NCBI GenBank assembly: GCA_963760375.1
Contig: CAVXCS010000005.1
Span: 1-64,000, forward strand
DNA length: 64,000 bases
From: Pelagihabitans sp963760375
Lineage (GTDB): Bacteria; Bacteroidota; Bacteroidia; Flavobacteriales; Flavobacteriaceae
Reading direction: 5' to 3'
The stretch's first letter is position 1, and each line of letters begins with the position of its first letter. Positions 31,819-40,926 of the stretch are shown in pieces. The notes beneath the pieces are model-generated. The model was not told where the DNA came from and did not search any database. It saw nothing but the letters and a program-made list of their open reading frames with translations. Both the position numbers and the translations under genes were made by a program.

Positions 31819-34434
31819 ATGACTTCCAGCCAAATAAGAGCGCAGTTTCTAGAATTCTTTAAAGAAAAGGGCCACAAAATTGTGCCGTCTGCCCCTATGG
31901 TCATCAAAGACGACCCCACCCTGATGTTCACCAATGCGGGAATGAACCAATTCAAGGAGTATTTTTTGGGCAACAGCCAGGCCAAATTTCCCAGGGTGGC
32001 CGATACCCAAAAGTGCCTTCGCGTGAGTGGAAAGCATAACGATCTGGAGGAGGTGGGAAAGGACACTTACCACCATACCATGTTTGAAATGTTGGGCAAT
32101 TGGAGTTTTGGGGACTATTTTAAAAAAGAAGCGATTCAATGGGCTTGGGAATTCCTGGTCGAGGTGATGCATATCGATAAAAACAGGCTCTATGTTTCCG
32201 TTTTTGAGGGCAGCAGCGATGCCGATCGGCTCGAAAAAGATAAGGAGGCCTTTGATCTGTGGAAGGCCATCGTACCCGAAGACCGCATCATCCTGGGCAA
32301 CAAAAAGGACAATTTTTGGGAGATGGGCGACCAAGGGCCCTGTGGCCCCTGTTCCGAAATCCATGTCGATATACGTTCTTCCGCGGAACGGGCCAAAGTA
32401 CCCGGGGCATCCCTGGTCAACAAAGACCATCCACAGGTAGTGGAAATATGGAACCTCGTATTCATGCAGTACAACAGAAAGGCCGATGGGAGCCTCGAAC
32501 CGTTGCCGGCCAAACATGTCGATACGGGAATGGGATTCGAAAGGCTCTGCATGGTGCTGCAGCAGGTGCAATCGAATTACGACACCGATATTTTTACCCC
32601 CTTGATCCGTGAAATCGAAACGATAACCAACAGCAAATACGGCAAGAAGGAACAAACCGATATCGCCATAAGGGTGATAGCCGACCATATCAGGGCAGTG
32701 GCGTTTTCGATCGCCGATGGCCAACTGCCCAGCAATACGGGCGCGGGCTACGTGATTCGCCGCATTTTAAGGCGGGCCATTCGATACGGCTTCACTTTTT
32801 TGGATACGAAACAACCGTTTATGCACCGCTTGGTCAAGGTTTTGGCAGATGGTATGGGCACCGCCTTCCCCGAATTGAAAGACCAACGACAACTTATCGA
32901 GAACGTGATCAAGGAAGAGGAACATTCGTTCCTGAACACCCTCGAACAGGGGTTGGTGCTTCTCGATAATATGATCGACACCACCAAGGGAAAGAAAATC
33001 GATGGCCGAAAGGCCTTCGAACTTTATGACACCTATGGGTTCCCCATCGACCTTACGTCCCTCATCTTGGCAGAAAGGGGATTTACCCTTGACGAGAGCG
33101 GTTTTAATGACGCCATGCAGGAACAGAAAAACCGGTCACGGGCCGCGTCGGAAGTGGCCAAAGGCGACTGGACAATGCTATCGGAAGACAAGGACCAGGA
33201 ATTCATTGGATATGATGCCCTGGAGGCCCAGGTGAAATTGGTGAAATACCGTAGCGTAACCTCCAAAAAGGAAGGGGAACAGTACCAACTGGTCTTCAAT
33301 GTCACCCCGTTTTATCCGGAAGGGGGCGGCCAGGTCGGCGATAAGGGCTATTTGGAAGTGCCCAATGGCGATGTGATCTATATCGTCGATACCAAACGGG
33401 AGAACAATGAAATACTGCATTTCAGCAAAGACCTGCCCAAAAATACCGCCGGCACTTTTAAGGCGGTGGTCGATAAGAAGCAAAGAAAAAGGACGGAAGC
33501 GAACCATACCGCTACCCATTTGCTGCACCAGGCCCTGCGGGAAATATTGGGTACCCATGTAGAACAAAAGGGTTCTGCGGTGCATTCGAAATACCTGCGG
33601 TTCGATTTTTCGCATTTTGCAAAAATGACATCCGAGGAACTGCAGGCGGTGGAACGATTCGTCAATGTCAGGATCGAGGGGCAACTCGCTTTGGAAGAAA
33701 GCCGCAACGTGCCCGTGGAAGAAGCTTTAAAAGAGGGAGCCATGGCACTCTTCGGGGAAAAGTACGGCGATGTCGTAAGAACGATCCGCTTCGGACAATC
33801 GATTGAGCTGTGCGGCGGCACCCATGTTCACAATACGGCGGAAATCTGGCATTTTAAGATCCTATCGGAAGGAGCGGTGGCTGCCGGGATCAGGCGTATC
33901 GAGGCAATCACCTCCGATGCGGTCAAGACCTATTTCGCCGAGAACAACCAAAACCTCCTCGAGATCAAGGCCCTCTTGAACAATCCGCAAGACCCCATTA
34001 AAGCGGTATCCGGCCTACAGGAAGAAAATGCCCGTTTGCGGAAGGAAGTGGAAAACTTCAACAAAGCAAAGGCCATGAACCTCAAAAGCGATTTCATCAA
34101 GGAATTGGAAGCGATAAACGGGGTGCGGTTTCTGGCCAAAAAAGTCGATTTGGACGCCGCCGGCATCAAAGACCTCTCATTTGAAATGGGGCACGATCAA
34201 GACGACCTGTTTTTGCTCTTTGGCACCGAACAGGAAGGTAAGGCACTTTTGTCTTGTTACATCTCCAAGCCCTTGGTGGCCTCGAAAAATCTCAATGCGG
34301 GCACGATCGTGCGCGAATTGGGCAAATACATCGAGGGAGGAGGAGGCGGACAGCCCTTTTTCGCCACGGCCGGCGGTAAAAAACCCGAAGGAATTATGGC
34401 GGCCTTGCAGCATGCAAAAGCCTACATAAGCTAA
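31819..34434 (+). CDS. alaS: Alanyl-tRNA synthetase
   Basis: The 871-residue product starts MTSSQIRAQFLEFFKEKGHK; the ATG at 31819 is chosen over a TTG one codon earlier. The class II catalytic core has the HNDLEEVGKDTYHHTMFEML motif and the MGDQGPCGPCSEIH signature. The editing domain carries NHTATHLLHQAL and CGGTHVHNT (zinc ligands), and the C-Ala region ends with GGGGGQPFFATAGG. It charges tRNA-Ala. The length is standard for bacterial AlaS. It is divergent from the M23 gene and is followed by the GSCFA gene after 8 bases. Confidence 0.98.
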   Translation: MTSSQIRAQFLEFFKEKGHKIVPSAPMVIKDDPTLMFTNAGMNQFKEYFLGNSQAKFPRVADTQKCLRVSGKHNDLEEVGKDTYHHTMFEMLGNWSFGDYFKKEAIQWAWEFLVEVMHIDKNRLYVSVFEGSSDADRLEKDKEAFDLWKAIVPEDRIILGNKKDNFWEMGDQGPCGPCSEIHVDIRSSAERAKVPGASLVNKDHPQVVEIWNLVFMQYNRKADGSLEPLPAKHVDTGMGFERLCMVLQQVQSNYDTDIFTPLIREIETITNSKYGKKEQTDIAIRVIADHIRAVAFSIADGQLPSNTGAGYVIRRILRRAIRYGFTFLDTKQPFMHRLVKVLADGMGTAFPELKDQRQLIENVIKEEEHSFLNTLEQGLVLLDNMIDTTKGKKIDGRKAFELYDTYGFPIDLTSLILAERGFTLDESGFNDAMQEQKNRSRAASEVAKGDWTMLSEDKDQEFIGYDALEAQVKLVKYRSVTSKKEGEQYQLVFNVTPFYPEGGGQVGDKGYLEVPNGDVIYIVDTKRENNEILHFSKDLPKNTAGTFKAVVDKKQRKRTEANHTATHLLHQALREILGTHVEQKGSAVHSKYLRFDFSHFAKMTSEELQAVERFVNVRIEGQLALEESRNVPVEEALKEGAMALFGEKYGDVVRTIRFGQSIELCGGTHVHNTAEIWHFKILSEGAVAAGIRRIEAITSDAVKTYFAENNQNLLEIKALLNNPQDPIKAVSGLQEENARLRKEVENFNKAKAMNLKSDFIKELEAINGVRFLAKKVDLDAAGIKDLSFEMGHDQDDLFLLFGTEQEGKALLSCYISKPLVASKNLNAGTIVRELGKYIEGGGGGQPFFATAGGKKPEGIMAALQHAKAYIS

Positions 34435-34442
34435 ATGAAGCC

Positions 34443-35423
34443 ATGAAACTTCAAACCCAAGTTCCTTTATCGGCAGTTTCGAACCAAATCGACTATGAAA
34501 GCCGTTTGCTGCTGTTGGGTTCCTGTTTTGCCGAAAACATCGAAGAAAAATTGGTGGGCCACAAATTTAAGACCTTCGGCAACCCTTTTGGCATTTTGTT
34601 CCATCCCGCAAGCATTGAACGATTGATCTCACGATCGGTGAACCGACAAATGTATAGGGAAGAGGAGCTATTTTACCTCAATGAGCGCTGGCATTGTTTT
34701 GACGTGCACTCCGATTTGAGCCATACCAGAAAGGAAGATCTATTGCTATCTTTAAACCAAGCGCTGCTTGACACCCGGCAGGAGTTGGCACAATGCACCC
34801 ACATCATGATTACCCTGGGTACGGCCTGGGGGTATCGCCATCTGTCTTCCGATTCCCTGGTGGGCAACTGCCATAAGGTGCCCCAAAGGGAATTTAAAAA
34901 AGAACTGTTTTCCATAAGTGAAATGGAAACATGTCTGGAAAATATGGTCGGGAACGTTCGAGAGGTCAACACGGAGGCCCAACTGGTCTTTACCGTTTCC
35001 CCGGTGCGCCACCTCAAGGACGGTTTTGTGGAAAACCAGCGCAGCAAGTCGCACTTGATCGCTTCCCTGGGCCAATGGTTGACCACAAAAACGGCAAGCG
35101 AGCTGCTTCATTACTTTCCGGCCTATGAACTGGTCATGGATGAATTGCGCGACTATCGGTTTTATGAAGCCGATATGGTACATCCCAATGCCGTGGCCAT
35201 TGCGTATATTTGGGAGAAATTCAAGGGAGTTTGGATTTCGGCTGAAGCCCAGGCCACCATGGAACAGGTACAAGAAATCCAAAAAGGATTGCAGCATAGG
35301 CCTTTCCATCCCGAATCGGAGCAGCATCAACGATTTATGGTGACATTGCAAGAAAAGATCAACAAGCTACGGATAAGATATCCCCATATGAAATTCGACT
35401 GGCCCATGTCCGGAGCGCAATAG
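34443..35423 (+). CDS. GSCFA-domain protein
   Basis: The 326-residue product contains the family-defining LLLLGSCFAENI motif near residue 24, followed by FGNPFGILFHPASIERLI. Later segments include ITLGTAWGYRH, GNCHKVPQREF, LVFTVSPVRHLKDGFVENQR and the terminal YEADMVHPNAVAIAYIWEKF. This layout (GxxC/S near the N-terminus and a D-x-x-H late) resembles SGNH hydrolases, so an esterase-like activity is plausible. GSCFA proteins are common in Bacteroidota and next to alaS in flavobacteria. The substrate is unknown. It lies 8 bases after alaS and is likely co-transcribed. Confidence 0.92.
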   Translation: MKLQTQVPLSAVSNQIDYESRLLLLGSCFAENIEEKLVGHKFKTFGNPFGILFHPASIERLISRSVNRQMYREEELFYLNERWHCFDVHSDLSHTRKEDLLLSLNQALLDTRQELAQCTHIMITLGTAWGYRHLSSDSLVGNCHKVPQREFKKELFSISEMETCLENMVGNVREVNTEAQLVFTVSPVRHLKDGFVENQRSKSHLIASLGQWLTTKTASELLHYFPAYELVMDELRDYRFYEADMVHPNAVAIAYIWEKFKGVWISAEAQATMEQVQEIQKGLQHRPFHPESEQHQRFMVTLQEKINKLRIRYPHMKFDWPMSGAQ

Positions 35424-35520
35424 CAGTGCAATGTTGCCCTCGCCCGGGTTTCCATTCTATGGTATGGGCGCAACAGATAAAAACAGGCCTCCCGGTCCGA
35501 TATCTTACAATGCAAAGCGT

Positions 35521-36135
35521 ATGAAAAAAGTATTGATTGGCGTATTGATCACATTGGCACTGGTGCTCATCTTCCGCTCCTGCGCCGAGGATAAAAATAA
35601 GGAGACCATTCTTCAGGAAAATTCGATGCTCATTCAGCAGCAAATCGAAAATGTATCAAAACTCATCGTCACCGAGGGGCATTTTGCCGAAATCTATAAT
35701 TACAAGGATTCCCAACAATTGTTCGGCCCTTTGATCACGGCCGACAAAAAGGCCTTGGTCGTGGTCAACGCGGAGGTTACGGTCGCCTATGATCTGAGCC
35801 AGCTCGATTTCAACGTGGATGCGGCAACGAAGACCTTGGATTTTAAGAATATTCCAGAACCCGAAATCAAGATCAGTCCCGATTTTGAGTATTACGATGT
35901 TACCGCCGACTACTTCAATCCGTTCAGTGCCTCCGATTACAATACCATAAAAAGGAATGTGAATGCCTCCTTGCTGAAAAAGGTGGAAGCTTCTTCCTTA
36001 AAACGGAATGCCCAGAACCGGCTGATCAGTGAACTCGCAAAATTTTATATTTTGACGAATTCAATGGGGTGGACATTGACCTATCAAGGCCAAACGGTAC
36101 AACAGGACCTAAATGAGCTGAGGCTGAAGGATTGA
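35521..36135 (+). CDS. DUF4230-family membrane-anchored protein
   Basis: The 204-residue product starts MKKVLIGVLITLALVLIFRS with one N-terminal helix; this ATG is preferred over upstream starts because it places the helix at the N-terminus. The soluble part has the DUF4230 features: ENVSKLIVTEGHFAEIYNYK, ADKKALVVVNAEVTVAYDLS, KTLDFKNIPEPEIKISPDFE and FNPFSASDYNTIKRNVNASL. DUF4230 has no known function; it is probably on the outer face of the membrane. It is on the same strand as alaS and the GSCFA gene, about 100 bases downstream of the latter. Confidence 0.88.
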   Translation: MKKVLIGVLITLALVLIFRSCAEDKNKETILQENSMLIQQQIENVSKLIVTEGHFAEIYNYKDSQQLFGPLITADKKALVVVNAEVTVAYDLSQLDFNVDAATKTLDFKNIPEPEIKISPDFEYYDVTADYFNPFSASDYNTIKRNVNASLLKKVEASSLKRNAQNRLISELAKFYILTNSMGWTLTYQGQTVQQDLNELRLKD

Positions 36136-36205
36136 ATTCCGGTAAGATTAACCCCGTACCATAAAGGGTTATGATGCAATGGCTTGGCCCCAAAAACCGC
36201 ACTAT

Positions 36206-37471
36206 TTATCGAAATGCCATTTTGGCCCATTGCAGGTACTGTTCCCAGTCGTAATCGGTGACGTCGTGGCCCCCGCTTCTGATATGATAGGCTACGGTAT
36301 TTTGTATGGGTTGATCGATCGAAGGCATATCATCCGATGCGATCCCCTTTTTGCCGAGTAATCGGTATACCTCCGAGGCATAGCGGGCAGACAGGAATTC
36401 CCCTCTTGGATCGGCCCATTGATCTTCCGCTGCGCTGGCCACATACAATGGGCGCGGCGCCATGAGGGCCAAGAGCAAATGTTGGTCTACGGGCATGGCT
36501 TCCTCATTTTCGTTATACTGTTCAAAGTTATCGCAGAACCAATGTGGGAAGGCACGGTTGATGCTTCCTATGGTCTCCCCGAATTTTCTTTTGGAAAGGG
36601 CCGCTCCGCCGCAGCCCGAATCGTTGCTGACGATTCCGGCAAATCGGGTATCGGAAGCGCCGGCCCAAAGGGCCGCCTTTCCCAATCTGGAATGGCCGAA
36701 CACGATGACTTTTTTGCCCTCCACGTCCCCGTCGTCGATAAGGTAATCCATGGCCCTGCTCAGCCCAAAGGCCCAAGCGGAGATGCTTCCCCATTCGTTG
36801 GCATGGGGCTGTTCCTGTCCCTGCTCATAGAAAAGCTGGTGGAGCCCGTCGGCAAAATCGTTTTTGTCGGGGTCTACTTCGCCATAATAAATGGTGGCCA
36901 GACCGAAGCCGGCCGCAATGATCTTGTCGATGGCCCATCGGTTCGTACGGCCACCCCTGGAGGCCTCGGTGAGCACATTACCGGCAATGCCCAATGCTGC
37001 ATTGTCCTCTGACCAGGCGGTTGATATAATTACCTCGGGGTCTTGGGTCACCGTATGGTTGCCATGAAAATTATAGCCTAAAAATAAGGGTGCTTTTTTT
37101 ATATTTTTTGGGAGATAGATCAAAATATTGAAGGTGATGGATCGATCGTCTTTTTTGAGGGTGATCGCCACCTGTTTGCGACGGGCTTTCCCATCAAGGG
37201 CATAGTCGCTGTTTTCGATGACCTTATAGGAATATTCGTCCAATTTTCCAGGTACTTGGCCATATACCTGCTGTTCAAAAAAACGATAGAGCTCGGGTCT
37301 GCGCTTCTCTGTCCAATCGCTTTCGGTTAAGATCTTTTCACCATCGAAGGTGAGGAGCGCTTCAGGGACCTGAAAATCTGGCACCTTGCTTTCATCGTAA
37401 TTGGGTTCAACTTGCGCGTTCAGCATACTTAAGACAAAAAGGGAGCAAAAAAAGGATTGCGTTATTTTCAT
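36206..37471 (-). CDS. CE15-like glucuronoyl esterase / acetylxylan-esterase-type hydrolase
   Basis: The 421-residue product has a signal peptide (ITQSFFCSLFVLSMLNA). It continues PEALLTFDGEKILTESDW and RPELYRFFEQQVYGQVP, the alpha/beta hydrolase core with NFHGNHTVT, the nucleophile elbow VIFGHSRLGKAALWAGASD (serine in GHSRLG), NDSGCGGAALSKRKFGETIG and a late RSGGHDVTDYDWEQ histidine. This pattern is that of CE15 4-O-methyl-glucuronoyl methylesterases, which cut lignin-xylan or related ester bonds; other carboxyl esters are possible. It is monocistronic, convergent with the DUF4230 gene. There is no polysaccharide-utilisation locus around it. Confidence 0.82.
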   Translation of the reverse strand: MKITQSFFCSLFVLSMLNAQVEPNYDESKVPDFQVPEALLTFDGEKILTESDWTEKRRPELYRFFEQQVYGQVPGKLDEYSYKVIENSDYALDGKARRKQVAITLKKDDRSITFNILIYLPKNIKKAPLFLGYNFHGNHTVTQDPEVIISTAWSEDNAALGIAGNVLTEASRGGRTNRWAIDKIIAAGFGLATIYYGEVDPDKNDFADGLHQLFYEQGQEQPHANEWGSISAWAFGLSRAMDYLIDDGDVEGKKVIVFGHSRLGKAALWAGASDTRFAGIVSNDSGCGGAALSKRKFGETIGSINRAFPHWFCDNFEQYNENEEAMPVDQHLLLALMAPRPLYVASAAEDQWADPRGEFLSARYASEVYRLLGKKGIASDDMPSIDQPIQNTVAYHIRSGGHDVTDYDWEQYLQWAKMAFR

Positions 37472-37545
37472 TATGTTGGTTGGTATTTATTTTTTCGAGG
37501 TTTTTCACGGGCTGTATTTATAGGTAAGGGTATAATCTGCCTTTT

Positions 37546-39315
37546 CTAGAACCGATCGGGTTTAATTGTGGCGTTTTCCAAATCCACCAAGGCCATGCCA
37601 TCGTCGATCAAATGGCCCAATTGGGGGTTGTTCATCTTCACCGTTTCCAGGTGCAGCGCGATTTCGTGCGCAAAGTCGGAATCGCCATTAATTTTGGCCA
37701 GTTCATAGAGTTCAACCGAAAGCAGCCAATCCTGGGGATGGTTTGCCTTCATGGTCTCAAACACCTTGTGCCTTGAGATCGTAGTGTTGGTGCCCTCCCT
37801 AAAATCCCTGACTTGGCCATAGTATTGCTCCAACTTTTTCCGTTCGGGAGATTTGTGCATTTTGATGGTCGTTTCGGTAATTTTGTGGGTAATCAGATCA
37901 AAACTGTTGAGGTCGGCCGGACCGTTGAAGGCCGAAACGATATGTTCGCCCACCGCCATGTGGTACAGTTGGTCGAAATTTTCATAGAGCGGCTTGTCGC
38001 GATGGGTTATTTTGCAATTCTTAAAGGTGATCAAGATGATCTCGCCTCTCGGATTTCGCGTGCCCGTAACGATTTCCCCCGTTACTTTGATATTGTCCTC
38101 AAACTCGAGTGATACCGTTTTTCCTTCATAGATGTCATATGCCTTTAGATCCCTTGGTCCCATATCCTCTATGGCAAGGTTGATGCCCTTGAGTCTGCCA
38201 ACGGGCGATCCATATCCCGCGCCGTGCTTCGCTATGCCATGACCTACCAATTCTTTTTCCCGATAAGCCAAGGCAGTGGGTCCGGTGGTTTGAAAAAATA
38301 CCGGCTTGTTTTCGTATGATATGGCCTGGGTAAAATTACCCGATACCTGTAAGCCGGTGCTCAATTCGATGGTGCCGAGTTCATTGGAATGGATAAGCTT
38401 TTGTAAACCGGCCAATGCCCCTTTCCGCAAGGCCATCCCATTGGCAAATTCTTCCAAAACCTCGTTCAGATAGGCGAAATCGGAGGTTACGAATAATTGT
38501 GGCTGGGGTTTGGTAATGTCGAACGCGGTATGTGCCGCATCTATGGAATAGGGTATTTTTTTGACTTTATCGGTCATGCACCAGGCGCTCTCGCCAATGG
38601 AGGACAGCAGCCCGGCCCCATATATTTTTGGTTGGCCAACCGTGCCGATCAGGCCATATTCCACCGTCCACCAATGCAGGTTTCTGATCAGGGCCATTTC
38701 GCTGGGTTCGCCCATATTGCGCTGCAGTTCGGAGATCTTTTCCTCCGCACTTTCAATTTCGCCCATCGGTGTCCCGGTAGCTTCCTTAATGATCGACAAA
38801 TGCCGCACCGCTTCATAGAGTTCAAAATCTTTTGCACTGGAAATGGCCTTACATCCAATTTCCCCGAATCGTCTTAAGTATTCTGCATATTCGGGATTGG
38901 CGATGATCGGTGCATGGCCTGCCCCTTCATGGATGATGTCTGGCGCCGGGGTATATTCAATATGTTCCAACTGTCTGATATCGGAAGCGATGACCAGCAC
39001 ATTATAGGCCTGAAATTCCATAAAAGCCGAGGGGGGTATAAAGCCATCAACCGCCACGGCGGCCCAACCGATGTCTTTTAAAATACGGTTCATCCCATAC
39101 AAGTTCGGGATATGGTCTATCGATATCCCTGTTTTCTCCAAACCCTCCAAATACGACCCGTGGGCCACTTTATTCAGATAGTCCACATTTTTGCGCATGA
39201 CATAGCGCCAAACGGCCTGATCGATAGGGGAATAATCCCCATAATTTTGGGGTTTTATATATTGCTTGAGGTGTTTGGGAAGCTTATCTAAGATGGGATT
39301 GCTTTCGTACGACAT
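37546..39315 (-). CDS. Aromatic amino acid hydroxylase (phenylalanine 4-monooxygenase type)
   Basis: The 589-residue product has the non-heme iron hydroxylase core in the first half: DIIHEGAGHAPIIANPEYAE supplies the two histidines, and NLHWWTVEYGLIGTVGQPKI the glutamate, with LLSSIGESAW after it. About 300 residues follow the core, far longer than the roughly 270-residue bacterial enzymes. They include TQAISYENKPVFFQTTGPTA and helical ends of unknown role. This long form is common in Bacteroidota. It would convert Phe to Tyr using a pterin cofactor and oxygen. It is monocistronic with a plain ATG start. Confidence 0.9.
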   Translation of the reverse strand: MSYESNPILDKLPKHLKQYIKPQNYGDYSPIDQAVWRYVMRKNVDYLNKVAHGSYLEGLEKTGISIDHIPNLYGMNRILKDIGWAAVAVDGFIPPSAFMEFQAYNVLVIASDIRQLEHIEYTPAPDIIHEGAGHAPIIANPEYAEYLRRFGEIGCKAISSAKDFELYEAVRHLSIIKEATGTPMGEIESAEEKISELQRNMGEPSEMALIRNLHWWTVEYGLIGTVGQPKIYGAGLLSSIGESAWCMTDKVKKIPYSIDAAHTAFDITKPQPQLFVTSDFAYLNEVLEEFANGMALRKGALAGLQKLIHSNELGTIELSTGLQVSGNFTQAISYENKPVFFQTTGPTALAYREKELVGHGIAKHGAGYGSPVGRLKGINLAIEDMGPRDLKAYDIYEGKTVSLEFEDNIKVTGEIVTGTRNPRGEIILITFKNCKITHRDKPLYENFDQLYHMAVGEHIVSAFNGPADLNSFDLITHKITETTIKMHKSPERKKLEQYYGQVRDFREGTNTTISRHKVFETMKANHPQDWLLSVELYELAKINGDSDFAHEIALHLETVKMNNPQLGHLIDDGMALVDLENATIKPDRF

Positions 39316-39446
39316 TGTTTTGCACTTGAATGTGGATTAAAGGTACAAAAAAGCCTTCTTCCCCCGGCAGGGTCAAAGGCTTCAAGTTTTTGTTCGACCA
39401 ACCATGGGTCTTCTGCTATTAAAGCGACCCGTAAACCGGACGGCTT

Positions 39447-40043
39447 TTATTGCAGGGCCACCGTATTGGGCGGATATTGACTCAAAATTTCGGCAACGAA
39501 CTCTTTGATTCGCATTTCTTTCTTTTCAACATTGCTTGTGTTGTTCAATTGGCCAACGCCTTTGCCTTGCCAAACCAACTCTTTGTTTTTGGCATCGATC
39601 AGGTCGATATACAGGGAACCTTCGGTTCTGGTGCTCACTTGGCTACCACCGCCCCATCCTGGGCCCCAAAGCCAAGGATTCCAGCCCCAGCCGCCCCAGC
39701 CGCCCCAGCCCCAGCCGCCCCAGCCGCCCCAACCCCAACCAAAGTTGTTGTTGTAAACGTCTACCTGTTCGCTTTCTTTCGTAAAGATGCTCACCAACAG
39801 ATCGGGGTTTTCGGACTTAACAAACCCGCGGGCGCCCATTTCGTTTTCTATGGCCCTCAAGATTCGTTTTTTGTCCAAGTCAGAAATTTGGGCCCTGTCG
39901 ATACCCGTTTTATAAAAGGCATAGGATTTAAAAGTGCTGAAATTGGTGTTCTGGTCATAATCGGAAAGAACCCGCACCGAAGTACAGGAACTGAGCGCAA
40001 ATGCCATAAACACCAGCGCCATAAACATTTTGTTTGCTTTCAT
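39447..40043 (-). CDS. DUF4136 lipoprotein with Gly-Trp-rich insertion
   Basis: The 198-residue lipoprotein has lipobox ALSSCTS (Cys at about residue 20) and the DUF4136 domain: VRVLSDYDQNTNFSTFKSYA, KKRILRAIENEMGARGFVKS, ENPDLLVSIFTKESEQVDVY and the C-terminal TEGSLYIDLIDAKNKELVWQ with GKGVGQL. Between them is a run of Gly and Trp repeats (about residues 100-130, FGWGWGGWGGWGWGGWGG). A repeat of this kind is found in some relatives but is unusual in composition. It is probably attached to the outer membrane; the function is unknown. Confidence 0.85.
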   Translation of the reverse strand: MKANKMFMALVFMAFALSSCTSVRVLSDYDQNTNFSTFKSYAFYKTGIDRAQISDLDKKRILRAIENEMGARGFVKSENPDLLVSIFTKESEQVDVYNNNFGWGWGGWGGWGWGGWGGWGWNPWLWGPGWGGGSQVSTRTEGSLYIDLIDAKNKELVWQGKGVGQLNNTSNVEKKEMRIKEFVAEILSQYPPNTVALQ

Positions 40044-40124
40044 AGTCAATTTTTTTTTTTGGATACAATCGGGGTTTACTACCCTTCACAAAGCTTCAAA
40101 AATCGTGCCGAAACAACAACATTA

Positions 40125-40283
40125 TTATTGTTTGTTGGTTTTGGCGTTGTAGCCGTAAGGGCAATGCCTGCAACCACTTTCACAGCAATAGCCCCGTTTG
40201 AGATGGTACTGTTCGGTAAAGACCTTATATCCTTCCTTCGAAAGGTAAAAATCACCTTCCTCCAGTGGAATGATTTCTTTCAT
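40125..40283 (-). CDS. DUF5522-family small Cys-rich protein
   Basis: The 52-residue product starts MKEIIPLEEGDFYLSKEGYK, with VFTEQYHLKRGYCCESGCRH and a short CPYGYNAKTNKQ end. The four cysteines in CCxxGCRHC form a likely metal-binding site, as in DUF5522 proteins. Its reading frame is complete with an ATG and TAA. The function is not known. The roughly 300 bases downstream (40284-40579) hold no gene that I can support. Confidence 0.8.
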   Translation of the reverse strand: MKEIIPLEEGDFYLSKEGYKVFTEQYHLKRGYCCESGCRHCPYGYNAKTNKQ

Positions 40284-40579
40284 GCCTACATTATATATCG
40301 AATGACCATTGCTTTTATCTTTCCCGTACCATTCAAACCAAAACGGTTTTTATCGGTGCCACAAGTCATCTTGGAAAGGCTGTTGTGGTGATCGGCCACT
40401 CCTCAAAATTAATCCTTTTCTGTTGATAATTTATGGCACTTGGCACGGAACTGCTATATTTTATCGTAACTTTTGGAGGTTTTGGCCAGTATTTAAGATT
40501 GTTCTTAACCCTGGGCGTTGAACGATAATGCGTCCCATTTAACAATTATCTTTGTTCTTGGCCGTTTTAATGCAGCAGG

Positions 40580-40903
40580 ATGATTTTGGTAATCAAACAT
40601 TTCTTTTACAGGAACTATGTCGGTTTGTCGGTATGGCCCTTCATTATTTTAAAGAACGGATCTTTGAAAAATGACGTGGTGTTGATCAATCACGAAAAAA
40701 TACACCATCGGCAACAGCAGGAGTTGCTCATCGTTCCCTTCTTCATTTTTTACCTATCGGAGTGGTTGATCCGATCGCTTTGGTTTCTCAGTTTTTACAG
40801 GGGCTATCAAAATATCAGTTTCGAACGCGAGGCTTATGGGAACGAACAGGACCTCCAATACCTGGACAAGCGAAGGATTTTCGACTTTATTAAATACCTT
40901 TGA
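40580..40903 (+). CDS. Small membrane protein with HExxH motif (possible minigluzincin)
   Basis: The 107-residue product has an N-terminal hydrophobic stretch, then VLINHEKIHHRQQQELLIVP with the HExxH motif, a membrane segment (FFIFYLSEWLIRSLWFLSFY), and a distal SFEREAYGNEQD. The pattern HExxH followed by a downstream EREAY is that of small gluzincin-type metalloproteins. It may be a membrane protease or only a metal-binding protein; catalysis is not shown. It ends 24 bases before the PLP enzyme start, and is the first gene of a tight four-gene cluster with the PLP enzyme, the glucosaminidase and hemL. Confidence 0.75.
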   Translation: MILVIKHFFYRNYVGLSVWPFIILKNGSLKNDVVLINHEKIHHRQQQELLIVPFFIFYLSEWLIRSLWFLSFYRGYQNISFEREAYGNEQDLQYLDKRRIFDFIKYL

Positions 40904-40926
40904 CCCAGAGAAACGCTTTCCGTATC

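Noticed and set aside
39450..40391. 313-codon plus-strand frame
   Set aside because: It is the complement of the DUF4136 gene, whose lipobox and domain are clear; the GC-rich Gly-Trp repeat keeps the opposite frame open.
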